From: Pseudoalteromonas phenolica
Lineage (GTDB): Bacteria > Pseudomonadota > Gammaproteobacteria > Enterobacterales > Alteromonadaceae
DNA length: 39,523 bases
Direction: 5' to 3'
NCBI RefSeq assembly: GCF_005876835.1
Contig: NZ_PPSW01000033.1
Span: 1-39,523, forward strand
The translations under genes were made by a program, and so were the position numbers. Shown here piece after piece: positions 31,708-39,523 of the stretch (the first letter of the stretch is position 1; every line of letters begins with the position of its first letter). Under the pieces are notes generated by a model. That model worked only from the letters and a program-made list of their open reading frames with translations, was not told where the DNA came from and did no database searches.

Positions 31708-32067
31708 ATGCTAAATGCAAGTTGTCATTGTGGGAATATTCAATTAATCATGCCGAAACCTGAGTCACTTACCAGTTGTAATTGCTCTATTTGCCATCGT
31801 TTAGCAGCCCTGTGGGGAAACTACCCTCCGCAAGAAGTTTCGCTCAATATCGGCCAAGATGGTACAGAAATTTATAGTCATGGTGATGAATACATACACT
31901 TTCATCGCTGTGGAAAATGTGGATGCACTACCCATTACACCTTGACTGAAAAAACCGGTAGAGAGAAAACCGCTGTAAATTTTCGTATGGTGGACCTTGA
32001 AGTTTCGCAAGATATTAAGGTAAGGCGTTTTGACGGTGCGGACACTTGGACGTTTATAGATGAGTAA
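31708..32067 (+). CDS. GFA family protein
   Basis: The 119-residue protein has the GFA zinc cysteines ASCHCGNIQL, SCNCSICHRLAALWGNY and HRCGKCGCTTHY. It is the second GFA protein in the window, but it is shorter and only distantly similar to the one at 17201. It lies 11 nt after the VOC gene with AAGGAAA upstream, so the two are probably co-transcribed. Substrate unknown. Confidence 0.85.
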   Translation: MLNASCHCGNIQLIMPKPESLTSCNCSICHRLAALWGNYPPQEVSLNIGQDGTEIYSHGDEYIHFHRCGKCGCTTHYTLTEKTGREKTAVNFRMVDLEVSQDIKVRRFDGADTWTFIDE

Positions 32068-32102
32068 GTTTTGATAATGTCCTATTTTGCGAGGAGAAGA
32101 GG

Positions 32103-32489
32103 TTGAATTTAAAAGGCATTCATCATGCGGCAATTATTTGTTCTGATTATGAAAGGTCTAAAGCTTTTTACACACAAGTTTTAGGGTTACAAGTCGTTGC
32201 AGAAAATTACCGAGCAGAGCGAGATTCTTTCAAGCTAGATTTGGCTTTGCCTGATGGCAGCCAAATTGAATTGTTTTCTTTTGTGAATGCGCCAAAAAGA
32301 GTGAGTCGCCCAGAAGCTCAAGGGTTAAGGCACTTGGCCTTTTGTGTTGATTGTATCGACACTGAAGTAAAGGCATTAGAAAACCATGGGGTTGATGTCG
32401 AGGCTATTCGTGTGGATGAATACACTGGAAAGCGGTTTACTTTTTTCCAAGACCCAGATGGTTTACCTTTAGAGTTGTATGAAGTTTAG
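32103..32489 (+). CDS. VOC family protein, YaeR-like
   Basis: The start is a TTG at 32103 with a strong GGAGAAGAGG site just before it; the family's usual N-terminus begins here. The 128-residue protein closely follows YaeR-type glyoxalase-fold proteins: LKGIHHAAIICSDYERSKAFY, LGLQVVAENYRAERDSFKLDL, GLRHLAFCVD and FFQDPDGLPLELYEV. The likely metal ligands are His7, His in LRHLAF and Glu in PLELYE. The reaction is not established for the family. Confidence 0.85.
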   Translation: MNLKGIHHAAIICSDYERSKAFYTQVLGLQVVAENYRAERDSFKLDLALPDGSQIELFSFVNAPKRVSRPEAQGLRHLAFCVDCIDTEVKALENHGVDVEAIRVDEYTGKRFTFFQDPDGLPLELYEV

Positions 32490-32499
32490 AGGAGCCAAG

Positions 32500-32796
32500 A
32501 TGTCTGATGCGATTTGCCCAAAGTGCCACGAAAAAATCGAGCCTTTTGCGATGTCTCTCGCTTTTTTTCCGTTCTACTTTAAGTGCAATCATTGTGGTGT
32601 GAGGCTCAAGCTTAAATCTTTGACACTTCTTTCGTCAGTACTCACTACATATTTGCTGGTTGTGGTGATGATGATTTGGCTTTTACCCGCTTTTAGAGGC
32701 TACGCGGTCTTAACGAGTGTGTTTGTCTGGCTTGTGCTTTACAATTTCATTGCGCATAAAATGCTGAGTAAAAATAACCTTGTGGTTGTTGAGTGA
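32500..32796 (+). CDS. Zinc-ribbon membrane protein
   Basis: ATG 32500 has AGGAG about 7 nt upstream. The 98-residue product has a zinc ribbon (ICPKCHEK near the start, KCNHCGVRL at about residues 30-38) followed by two membrane helices (about 45-65 and 70-87). No specific family was recognised; small proteins of this type are common in Shewanella and Pseudoalteromonas. It lies 10 nt after the YaeR-like gene. Confidence 0.7.
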   Translation: MSDAICPKCHEKIEPFAMSLAFFPFYFKCNHCGVRLKLKSLTLLSSVLTTYLLVVVMMIWLLPAFRGYAVLTSVFVWLVLYNFIAHKMLSKNNLVVVE

Positions 32797-32834
32797 ATTA
32801 TTCTCGGCACTGTTCTATAACAATAATAAATAAG

Positions 32835-33308
32835 ATGATGATCCAACTATTAAACAATTCTGCTTCTGAAGTTAGCCTACAAATCTATCGGGTTTTTCAA
32901 AGCTCGTACAAAATCGAAGCTGATCTAATTGGTGTTGAAAACTTTCCGCCTTTATCACGCACAGTTGAACACATACAAGCATCAACAACTGAGTTTTATG
33001 GCTTTATTGTTGAAGGTGAGCTTGCGGGTGTAATTGAAATAACCCTAAACGAGGGAGCAGTAGAGAGCATTGCAAAAAAAACTCTAGAAATAGACAGCTT
33101 AACGGTATCACCTCTGTATTTTAAACAAGGTATTGCTAGCCGATTAATTGAGTTTGTTCTTCAAAACAAAGCGTTTGAATATGCCATCGTCGAGACTGCT
33201 GCAGTCAATCAACCGGCAATTAAGTTATATGAGAAACATGGTTTTAAAGTTTTCAAGCAGTTCACACCGGCTCATGGCATTGAAAAAGTGGCGTTACAGC
33301 GAGATTAA
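32835..33308 (+). CDS. GNAT family N-acetyltransferase
   Basis: The product of 157 residues starts at ATG 32835 or 32838; a GTG at 32793 overlaps the previous gene and is less likely. It shows FYGFIVEGELAGVIEITL, the acetyl-CoA region IDSLTVSPLYFKQGIASRLIEFV (about residues 93-115) and ETAAVNQPAIKLYEKHGFKVF. The Q-G-I-A loop is the pyrophosphate-binding motif. Substrate unknown. Confidence 0.85.
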   Translation: MMIQLLNNSASEVSLQIYRVFQSSYKIEADLIGVENFPPLSRTVEHIQASTTEFYGFIVEGELAGVIEITLNEGAVESIAKKTLEIDSLTVSPLYFKQGIASRLIEFVLQNKAFEYAIVETAAVNQPAIKLYEKHGFKVFKQFTPAHGIEKVALQRD

Positions 33309-33549
33309 TGCACTTTGAAAATTTAGAACAAGCATTTATGTGCACAGAGCAGTCAAGTTTAATCACTTGTCAGGTTCTATAGCTTCATTTTGAATAATAT
33401 AAAAACCGTCTAATTTCTCATCACCTTGGAATTTTTTACCATAATTGCCTAAATTTATTAAAGAATCGTTAATTGTTTTAGAGTAAATGCTTGGAATTTA
33501 CTTTGTTTTATAACATATTGGTCGGTCCTCAACCGTGGGAACCATTTTT

Positions 33550-35574
33550 ATGCTTAGCAATTTAACAATAAAACAAAAAATAACAGCAGGCTTTGGGGCA
33601 ATCGGGATTTTGCTTTTACTGGCGTGCTCATTGGGATATATGGCGCTGTCACAGATCAGTGATGCAAATAGAAAAGTAACAGACATAACACTACCAGGGC
33701 AAAGGGCCGTTGATGAGCTTCAGCTTCAGCAATTGAGGTTAAGCAAACTCATTGCTCAAGCTTACAACTTAGAATCACCTGGTGAGGTTACTCAAGCAAA
33801 ACAAAGCTTTGACAAAGCCGCATCATCGCAGCAGACGTTAGTAGTTCAACTCAAAAACAAGTTGTCATACGATCAAACTTTAAGTGGCTCAGTATCAAAG
33901 GTTGAACAAACTGTTGAGGCTATGGAGCAAGCAGGCGAAAGAATGCTTGCACTTAAAACTACATCACTCCTTGCTCAGAATGACATCTCTTCACTCCTCA
34001 TAAAACTTCTTGATAGCAAAGAACAAGCAAGTTTAGCAATGCTTGATATAGAATTGCTCGAAGGGGTAAATGGTCGTCAGCTTGAAGAAATGATGGGGAC
34101 TGGCGTGCGCATTGACGACATGCTGTTTACGTTAGAAAGTAACGCAAAACAGATCCCGACATTAAGCCTAACTAATATCAGCGCACACAAAGAAGATATG
34201 TCTTTTATTTTAGACAATATCAGTGACAACTTTGCTTTTCTTAAACGTCAAGCTCAAGGCGTTAATGCAGAGGAAGTATTTAACAACTTTGAAAATGCAC
34301 AACGGGAGCTTGAGCGTTTACTTCGCTCACCTGGTAGTTTATACGCTCAGCTTGATAAACAACGCCAGTCTCAAGTTGATGCTACAGCCGCTTATCGTCA
34401 ATCAGAACTGCACTCTGTCAATGTCATTAGCGCATTAAATGCAATACAAGATAAGACCAAAACATCGTTTGAATCGTCTCAAAAACTTACACAAGAATTG
34501 ATTGCTCAAGCCCAAACCAGTGCGATTATCTTAGTGATCATCTTTGTCGGTTTAGCAGCATTTATTGCATATTCGACCAGTAAAGCCATGCTCTCCCCTT
34601 TGAAAGCTGTAAATAAAATGCTGAATTTTTTGGCCGAGGGAGATTTCTCTCGCGACATGAAAAAGCGTAATGACGACGAATTTGGTACTCTAATTGATAA
34701 TATTAACAGGGTAAAAGACAGCCTTAGAAACTTACTGAATGACATAAACACCAAAGTTCACGAGCTTGATAGTGTGTCTGAAAAGTCGCTGTCTGAGAGT
34801 CGGCTAGTAGCAGATAATGCTGCATCACAAATGATCAGAATGGATGATGCAGCAAGCTTGGCGCAAAATGTATCAAGTTCAGCATCAAATGTGTCTCACA
34901 ATGCGCAACAAAGCTTAGAGAGTTTACTTCAAGCCAATGAACGTAAGACAGAGGCATCAACCTTAGTGGTTGATAACCAGTCTCATATAGAGTCACTCGA
35001 TGAGAAAATGTCTGAAGCGGTAGAGATGATGACCCGATTAACCTCTCATAGTAACAATATAGGGTCGATTTTAGATACCATTGTGTCGATTGCTGAGCAA
35101 ACAAATCTGCTTGCCCTGAATGCTGCCATTGAAGCCGCAAGGGCGGGTGAGCAAGGTCGAGGTTTTGCGGTTGTTGCTGATGAAGTTAGAACATTGGCAT
35201 CTCGTACTCAAGATTCAACCGAAGAAATCAATAAGATGATTTCAGCCTTACAGCAAGATACTAAGCAAGCTGCTAATGCGATTCATGTAGGGCAAACAGA
35301 TGCATCTGTTTGTGTTGAACAAAGCCAAGCATTGGTTGCTGTAATGCAACAAATTGAAGATGCGCTAAATGAAGTGACGCATTTAAGTGAGCAAGTGACA
35401 CAATCTGCGGGGCAACAAGAGGGCGATTGTCAGCGTATTGGCCATGTCATGCTAGAAGCGAAAGATACCGCAAGCGAAAATGCCAGCTCGATGAAACAAA
35501 TGGCCAAAGGCAGTGAGTCATTAAGTGAATTTGCGCACAGGCTGGCTGACTCTGTAGAAAGGTTTAAGCTTTAA
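33550..35574 (+). CDS. Methyl-accepting chemotaxis protein
   Basis: ATG 33550 starts the likely real protein (MLSNLTIKQKITAGFGAIG); a GTG at 33535 is open. The 674-residue receptor has a first helix (about residues 13-35) and an all-helical periplasmic domain of about 290 residues, the size of a helical bimodular (HBM) sensor. The second helix (about 324-344), a HAMP region (SPLKAVNKMLNFLAEGDFS) and the cytoplasmic signalling domain follow. That domain has the conserved hairpin tip (EQTNLLALNAAIEAARAGEQ, GRGFAVVADEVRTLASRT). It should signal to CheA/CheW. The ligand is unknown, and no CheR/B-binding pentapeptide is seen at the C-terminus. Confidence 0.92.
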   Translation: MLSNLTIKQKITAGFGAIGILLLLACSLGYMALSQISDANRKVTDITLPGQRAVDELQLQQLRLSKLIAQAYNLESPGEVTQAKQSFDKAASSQQTLVVQLKNKLSYDQTLSGSVSKVEQTVEAMEQAGERMLALKTTSLLAQNDISSLLIKLLDSKEQASLAMLDIELLEGVNGRQLEEMMGTGVRIDDMLFTLESNAKQIPTLSLTNISAHKEDMSFILDNISDNFAFLKRQAQGVNAEEVFNNFENAQRELERLLRSPGSLYAQLDKQRQSQVDATAAYRQSELHSVNVISALNAIQDKTKTSFESSQKLTQELIAQAQTSAIILVIIFVGLAAFIAYSTSKAMLSPLKAVNKMLNFLAEGDFSRDMKKRNDDEFGTLIDNINRVKDSLRNLLNDINTKVHELDSVSEKSLSESRLVADNAASQMIRMDDAASLAQNVSSSASNVSHNAQQSLESLLQANERKTEASTLVVDNQSHIESLDEKMSEAVEMMTRLTSHSNNIGSILDTIVSIAEQTNLLALNAAIEAARAGEQGRGFAVVADEVRTLASRTQDSTEEINKMISALQQDTKQAANAIHVGQTDASVCVEQSQALVAVMQQIEDALNEVTHLSEQVTQSAGQQEGDCQRIGHVMLEAKDTASENASSMKQMAKGSESLSEFAHRLADSVERFKL

Positions 35575-35594
35575 CTGCTCAGAGATTAACAAAT

Positions 35595-35620
35595 AAGCCG
35601 CTTTTGATAGCTGCTTTTTT
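35595..35620 (+). terminator. Terminator after the chemoreceptor gene
   Basis: AAGCCGC pairs with GCTGCTT (one mismatch) around TTTTGATA and is followed by a T-rich run. It lies about 20 nt after the stop. Confidence 0.6.
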
Positions 35621-35706
35621 ATTTTAATCAGTAAACGTTTTGATTGCGCTCTTGTACTTTGAAGGTTAACTTCATAACGATTAGGTAATAATTTAAAGGT
35701 GTTGAT

Positions 35707-36576
35707 TTGCAAAGTATAAACGCTATTTTAGTTAATTCGTTCACAATGGACGGCAAAGGCGGAAACCCAGCTGGAGTAGTACTAAACGCGGACGACTTTT
35801 CTTATGCTGAAAAACTCAAAATAGCACAAGCTGTAGGTTACTCAGAAACTGCGTTTGTCTCAAAAGATGATGAAGTGGACTTTGAAGTATCGTTTTTCAC
35901 TGTTACTGATGAAGTCGATTTTTGTGGGCATGCGACGCTTGCTACTTTTTCAACTTTATTGAGCAAGAATCTAATTTCTGCAGGCAAGTATAAACAACGC
36001 ACTAAAGCCGGTATTTTATCAGTTAATGTTGAAGAAGATGGTCGTGTAGTGATGGAGCAAGCTTGCCCGACTTATTTACAAACCTTCGAGTATGAAGATA
36101 TCGTTGAATTAATTGGTTTACCGCTTGACGTATTATCTTCAACTCAGTTACCCATTGAAGTCATTTCCACAGGCTTACATGATGTGATTGTGCCAGTGCC
36201 TTTAGGTTGTTTAGACAAATTAGAAGTAGATAACGAGAAGCTTAGCGAGTTTTGTGAAAAGTTCGATTTAATTGGCATGCATGCTTTTGAGCTAAATGAT
36301 TCTGACAGTGAATTCACTGCTAGTTGCCGAAATTTCGCGCCGCTTTTTGGTATTCCAGAAGAGTCAGCGACAGGTAGTTCAAGTGGCGCTTTGGCTTGTT
36401 ATCTTGTTAAGCATGTTTTTGAAGGTGAAGAGGCATTTGATTTTGTTTTTGAACAAGGCCGCGCTATGGGTTGTGTGTCCAGGCTGAGTGCGAGTGTAAA
36501 ATTAGAAAACGGCCAAGTAAGCAAAGTCGAGGTAGGTGGTGAAGCTAAAGAAATAGGCGTTTTAAAGGTAAGCTAA
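35707..36576 (+). CDS. PhzF family isomerase-like protein
   Basis: The 289-residue protein starts at a TTG with AAAGG 8 nt upstream. The PhzF fold is clear: GGNPAGVVLNADD (about 18-30), the catalytic Glu47 in GYSETAFV, EVDFCGHATLATFS (about 69-82) and the second-half ESATGSSSGALACYLV. PhzF proteins isomerise small ring compounds; only some make phenazines, and no phenazine genes are present. It is a single gene ending in a strong hairpin. Confidence 0.9.
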   Translation: MQSINAILVNSFTMDGKGGNPAGVVLNADDFSYAEKLKIAQAVGYSETAFVSKDDEVDFEVSFFTVTDEVDFCGHATLATFSTLLSKNLISAGKYKQRTKAGILSVNVEEDGRVVMEQACPTYLQTFEYEDIVELIGLPLDVLSSTQLPIEVISTGLHDVIVPVPLGCLDKLEVDNEKLSEFCEKFDLIGMHAFELNDSDSEFTASCRNFAPLFGIPEESATGSSSGALACYLVKHVFEGEEAFDFVFEQGRAMGCVSRLSASVKLENGQVSKVEVGGEAKEIGVLKVS

Positions 36577-36578
36577 AA

Positions 36579-36609
36579 AATACCGTGGCATCACTAATGC
36601 CACGGTATT
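36579..36609. terminator. Strong 13-bp hairpin after the PhzF gene
   Basis: AATACCGTGGCAT (36579-36591) and ATGCCACGGTATT (36597-36609) are perfect complements with a CACTA loop. On the minus strand the stem is followed by six T, so it is best suited to ending leftward transcripts, and it can serve rightward ones too. Confidence 0.8.
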
Positions 36610-36658
36610 AAAAAGAGTACTTATAGTAATGATTGAAAATGCGGTAACATGCTTTGCG

Positions 36659-36856
36659 CTATTCGATTTTAGGCCTTCGTTTTTCAATCACCTCAGTGTT
36701 TACCCAGTAAATATTAGAGAAGCCTTCTTTTTCATAAAATCTACTTAAATAACAGGTGGTTGACACCGGATCTAACCGTATAATCAGTTCAGGTGACTTC
36801 AATTTAATTATACAGTGATTTAGTAAAGCCCGCTTGAGCGCTTTACTATCAACATT
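36659..36856 (-). pseudogene. C-terminal fragment of an acetyltransferase-like gene
   Basis: An open frame of 65 codons, with no start codon, reads DSKALKRALLNHCIIKLKSP, then RLDPVSTTCYLSRFYEKEGF and NIYWVNTEVIEKRRPKIE, and ends at TAG (36659-36661). The FYEKEGF segment is the usual C-terminal GNAT helix-loop. An in-frame stop lies directly upstream at 36857-36859. The N-terminal two thirds and the acetyl-CoA site are gone, so it is a relic. Confidence 0.6.
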
Positions 36857-36891
36857 TTATTATCAAATGAGCTAATAAATAGACTTATGTA

Positions 36892-37632
36892 TCAGCTTTG
36901 TTCTTCATTACAATCTTTATTAATTGTATAGACCATTTTATCTGCGGTTCTAATAACTTCAGCATCCTTACTCGAACTAAAACCAGTTAATAACATCGCC
37001 ATAGGTGGAACAACTTTGATTTTTTGCGCACAATTCTCTTTGAATGTTAAAACATAACCAACAGGAATAGCCCCTTTTCTGTTTACCCAAATTTTTGTTT
37101 TGACATCACCTTGTTGAATATCTCCAACTGCTTCACCAAACTTCCAGTCTAAGTAATCAACAATTTTTAGAGCTGGAGCAGTAGCCAGAAATCTAACTTG
37201 ACCATGTGTCATGTTTATTTGTTTTGCAACATATGCACTACTCAAAGGGTTTTCTTGCACTATTTTGCTTTGTAACCAATAGGTGTTAGTTAGCTGCGTT
37301 TTAGGTTCAATAATTGAATTACATTTTATTTGACCCGATAATAAGAAATCTTGAGTTCCTAAGTTAACCATTTGTCCAGCAACTGGCGATTTGAAACTGC
37401 CATGGATTGTTTCATCATTTTTTGAAATAACCTTATAACCATCTGGGCAGGTTTCTTCAGCTGCTTTTAACCAACTAGCGTCTACGAATGCTTTATCTTT
37501 TCCATGATATTCAACATAGTAGGTGTCTTCTTTTGGGATCACAATATATCCATAGGTTGCAGTGAGTGGTTGATAAGTAGCTGTGCAACCAGATAGAAAT
37601 GTAATTAAAAAAATCGAAGTTAATCTAAGCAT
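36892..37632 (-). CDS. Lipoprotein of unknown function
   Basis: The 246-residue protein has a lipoprotein signal (MLRLTSIFLITFLSGCTA, lipobox LSGC). Two Cys (EETCPDGY and GQIKCNS) follow, then a C-terminal region with IWVNRKGAIPVGYVLTF, ENCAQKIKV and KDCNEEQS. The Asn-Arg-Lys-Gly turn followed by a strand faintly recalls a TonB C-terminal-like fold, but it is not convincing. No family was recognised. Upstream ribosome binding is weak. Confidence 0.65.
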   Translation of the reverse strand: MLRLTSIFLITFLSGCTATYQPLTATYGYIVIPKEDTYYVEYHGKDKAFVDASWLKAAEETCPDGYKVISKNDETIHGSFKSPVAGQMVNLGTQDFLLSGQIKCNSIIEPKTQLTNTYWLQSKIVQENPLSSAYVAKQINMTHGQVRFLATAPALKIVDYLDWKFGEAVGDIQQGDVKTKIWVNRKGAIPVGYVLTFKENCAQKIKVVPPMAMLLTGFSSSKDAEVIRTADKMVYTINKDCNEEQS

Positions 37633-37839
37633 AATGTTTATTTTCTATTTATTATCAGACTGATGAGAGGTTAATGAGTTACAAACTTTTCAGTTCAAAT
37701 ACCAACACATAAGTGAACATGTCAATTTAATTATTTGTTAGAAAGCTTTGAGATTGTACCTAAAATAAATTATAAAACATAGTGTTAACATCTAGTGACA
37801 ATTATTTAAGGTTATAGGAGTCTGTTTTCTATTTGAAAG

Positions 37840-38031
37840 TTAGGCTGCTAGGGTAGTTAAAGTAAGATATTTATTCTCACAGAGTGTTGCAAAGTGATTA
37901 GTGGTTAAGCTGGGCGGTGTTTGCCCTAAATACTTATCTGCAAGTTCTGGTTTTTCATTTTGATCATAAGCCATGTTGCTTAAAGGCAGAATCAAAATGA
38001 ATAATGAGATTACAACAGTGCTTAGCTTCAT
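37840..38031 (-). pseudogene. Truncated paralogue of the adjacent propeller protein
   Basis: The 63-residue frame has an AGGAAAG site and a signal peptide (to about residue 21). It then has KPELADKYLGQTPPSLTTNHFA, which lines up with FKGAYMGQQTPGLTAEPFAPG of the next gene upstream. After that it ends with LCENKYLTLTTLAA, unrelated to the paralogue, where the full protein continues for 250 residues. It therefore looks like a copy cut off by a deletion or frameshift. An exported short peptide is still possible because the start signals are good. Confidence 0.6.
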
Positions 38032-38126
38032 ATCTTTCCTATATTTTTTGCTGTTAAGCGAGTTTTAGACTCAAATGGCACAATCGAGCAGGGATCTCAG
38101 TGTGCCACTCGAAAATACGTGTGTAT

Positions 38127-39035
38127 TTACTCAGTTAAAGTCGCGTTGTTATTGCTGTGTTTTTCTCTCAATCTTTCAATGATTTCAGCACTAGACCAAT
38201 AGATGTCTATATCACTTTTTTCTCTGTCGATAGTTCGGTTAAAAAGAATGTATTTTCCATCAGGTGTAACGCTTGCGTAAAAATCACTTTCTGCTGAGTT
38301 TACTTCTGGACCCATGTTAATGGCCTTGCCCCAATCACCGTTGGCTTGCTTGAAACTAATATACAGATCTGACTTACCAAAGCCGCCTTCTCTTTCGCTA
38401 TCCCAAATAATATAGCTTTCATCCGGTGCGATAAGAGGGTGAGCAGTCCATTTCCCTGTGTTAATTTGCTTTCCCATGGCTTCTGGGGCTTGGCGTTGGC
38501 CGTTAACTACTTTAGAAATACGAATGAGATCTTTGCTTTTGAAGTCATCGAATACATACGTGCCTTGTTTTGATGCTGATAGACGCATGATGCCGAATGC
38601 TTCTTTGTCGATTAATGGCCCTAAGCTTTTAAATTCAGACCAGCCTTCAGTTGTTCGCTCTCTGTACTGTTTAGCCATATACATGGTGTTACCATCTTCA
38701 GAGAATACAAATCCACCACGGCGAGGGAACTGGGTAAATTTACGCCACGTATTATTTTCTAGCTTGTAGCCAATTACTGTTGGGCTGAACTTTTTGCCCT
38801 TGCTGCCTTGCGCAAGATCAATGGTGTAATAAAACTCTTTCATACCGGGTGCGAATACACCCTGAAGCTCCCAAGCCTTTGTTGAAATAATACCTGGAGC
38901 AAAAGGCTCTGCAGTTAACCCCGGGGTTTGCTGACCCATATATGCGCCTTTAAATGTGGCGAACTCAGTCTGCTCAGCGTGTAACTGAGAAAGAGGTAAT
39001 AAAGATAAAGTTAAGACTATCAATTTCTTTAACAT
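38127..39035 (-). CDS. Exported PD40/TolB-like beta-propeller protein
   Basis: ATG 39035 is used because AGGAAG lies about 7 nt upstream; an open frame runs on to 39122. The 302-residue product has a signal peptide (LKKLIVLTLSLLPLSQLHA). Repeated PD40-type blades follow: GGFVFSEDGNTMYMAKQYRE, HPLIAPDESYIIWDSEREGG with FGKSDLYISFKQANGDWG, and FYASVTPDGKYILFNRTID with SDIDIYWSSAEII. Such proteins act in the periplasm or outside the cell; no enzyme residues are evident. A truncated copy follows it. Confidence 0.8.
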   Translation of the reverse strand: MLKKLIVLTLSLLPLSQLHAEQTEFATFKGAYMGQQTPGLTAEPFAPGIISTKAWELQGVFAPGMKEFYYTIDLAQGSKGKKFSPTVIGYKLENNTWRKFTQFPRRGGFVFSEDGNTMYMAKQYRERTTEGWSEFKSLGPLIDKEAFGIMRLSASKQGTYVFDDFKSKDLIRISKVVNGQRQAPEAMGKQINTGKWTAHPLIAPDESYIIWDSEREGGFGKSDLYISFKQANGDWGKAINMGPEVNSAESDFYASVTPDGKYILFNRTIDREKSDIDIYWSSAEIIERLREKHSNNNATLTE

Positions 39036-39286
39036 AGTGTTTCTTCCTGTAACTAGACTTAATACAGTCAACGAGCTTTGACTTGATGATGCGATATTCC
39101 ACTTTGTAAAAATAAAAAACATGAAAGAGCTATGAAATCAGTCTGACGTCTTACTGATGTTTTTTATTAGCAATAATTTCAATATATTAAAGGTTTTAGG
39201 CAGGGTTGATTTGGTTGTTCTGCAAGTTGGAAAAGTGCTGTTAATATAAATAGGTTCGGTTGAAACCAAATTAACTAGAAGTAATA

Positions 39287-39317
39287 GAAAGACAATTTGA
39301 GAGGGAAACTGTCTTTC
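39287..39317. promoter_or_regulatory. GAAAGACA/TGTCTTTC inverted repeat
   Basis: Perfect 8-bp arms lie 15 nt apart, about 250 bp upstream of the propeller gene and just before the MITE-like element. It may be a terminator for an unseen gene or an operator; there is no long T-run. Confidence 0.4.
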
Positions 39318-39345
39318 ACTAACTTAGTATTTGAATTTAGAGTTA

Positions 39346-39505
39346 TACCAATCCTCTTAATTAAGTGATCTATTTTGAGGCAAGTAAAACTTGTCGATAG
39401 CTAGGCGAAAATTTTGCTATTTAGTTGTTCTAAATAAGAAATTATCAACGAAGCTAACGTCAGTTTTAGTCCCTCAAAATGATTAAGTATTATTGAGGAT
39501 TGGTA
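39346..39505. mobile_element. 160-bp MITE-like element with terminal inverted repeats
   Basis: TACCAATCCTC (39346-39356) is repeated in inverse as GAGGATTGGTA (39495-39505). The match continues inward imperfectly to TTTTGAGG and CCTCAAAA, giving arms of about 34 bp. The interior has no gene and forms further hairpins (for example TATTTAG/CTAAATA). Non-coding elements with this TACCAATCC end are common between genes of Pseudoalteromonas and relatives (recalled, not checked). GTTA-type sequence flanks both ends. Confidence 0.75.
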
Positions 39506-39523
39506 TTAACTTCCAGTATTAGG

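Noticed and set aside
35707..36576. Phenazine biosynthesis
   Set aside because: PhzF-fold proteins are widespread; no other phz genes are in the window.

Overview
The window looks like chromosomal DNA of a marine gammaproteobacterium close to Pseudoalteromonas (inferred). The clues are an AT-rich base composition, an RhlE helicase with a K/N/S-rich tail, a CzcCBA metal pump under a MerR regulator, many small single-gene units, and a terminal inverted-repeat element of the TACCAATCC type. No rRNA, tRNA, CRISPR array, integrase or complete insertion sequence was found.

Left accessory region (1-9.6 kb). It opens with the dead left part of an IS3-family element: orfA has a stop at codon 8 and orfB is cut off. 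Behind it lie about 16 small genes, all on the + strand and mostly with their own ribosome binding sites. They encode a DUF4177 protein, a TonB-C lipoprotein, an L7/L12-fold protein, a VOC protein, a membrane thioredoxin, a GNAT, a metallo-beta-lactamase-fold hydrolase, a DUF2268-like metalloprotease, several tiny membrane proteins and a class A beta-lactamase of the PER/VEB branch. This content and layout resemble a decayed integron cassette array. One imperfect attC-like site (about 3084-3183) supports that, but the other junctions lack recognisable sites and no intI is present.

Middle region (9.6-22.7 kb). It holds more stable chromosomal genes: a 2OG-Fe(II) oxygenase, a low-molecular-weight tyrosine phosphatase, a TetR regulator divergent from a RibD-like reductase, an ACR3 arsenite exporter behind two operator-like palindromes, a secreted coiled-coil protein, RhlE, an HDOD protein and a GFA protein. 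A leftward group follows (Crp/Fnr regulator, nitroreductase, YdcZ-type transporter, GNAT), then a pair of half-size membrane proteins, an 81-bp tandem repeat and a DUF3667 protein.

Metal region (22.8-31.3 kb). Leftward genes encode a small His-rich exported protein and the CzcC, CzcB and CzcA parts of a divalent-cation RND pump. Rightward genes encode a CadR/ZntR-type MerR regulator followed after 2 nt by a membrane ToxR/CadC-type regulator with a large beta-propeller-like periplasmic part. The divergent promoter has the 19-bp spacer and dyad typical of MerR control and overlaps the merR ribosome binding site. A sevenfold 7-bp tandem repeat lies just upstream of czcC.

Right region (31.3-39.5 kb). 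A second run of small + strand genes (VOC, GFA, VOC, zinc-ribbon membrane protein, GNAT) is followed by a chemoreceptor and a PhzF-family protein. Leftward genes then encode a lipoprotein, a truncated paralogue and a PD40-type periplasmic propeller protein; an acetyltransferase relic also lies here. The window ends in a 160-bp MITE-like element.
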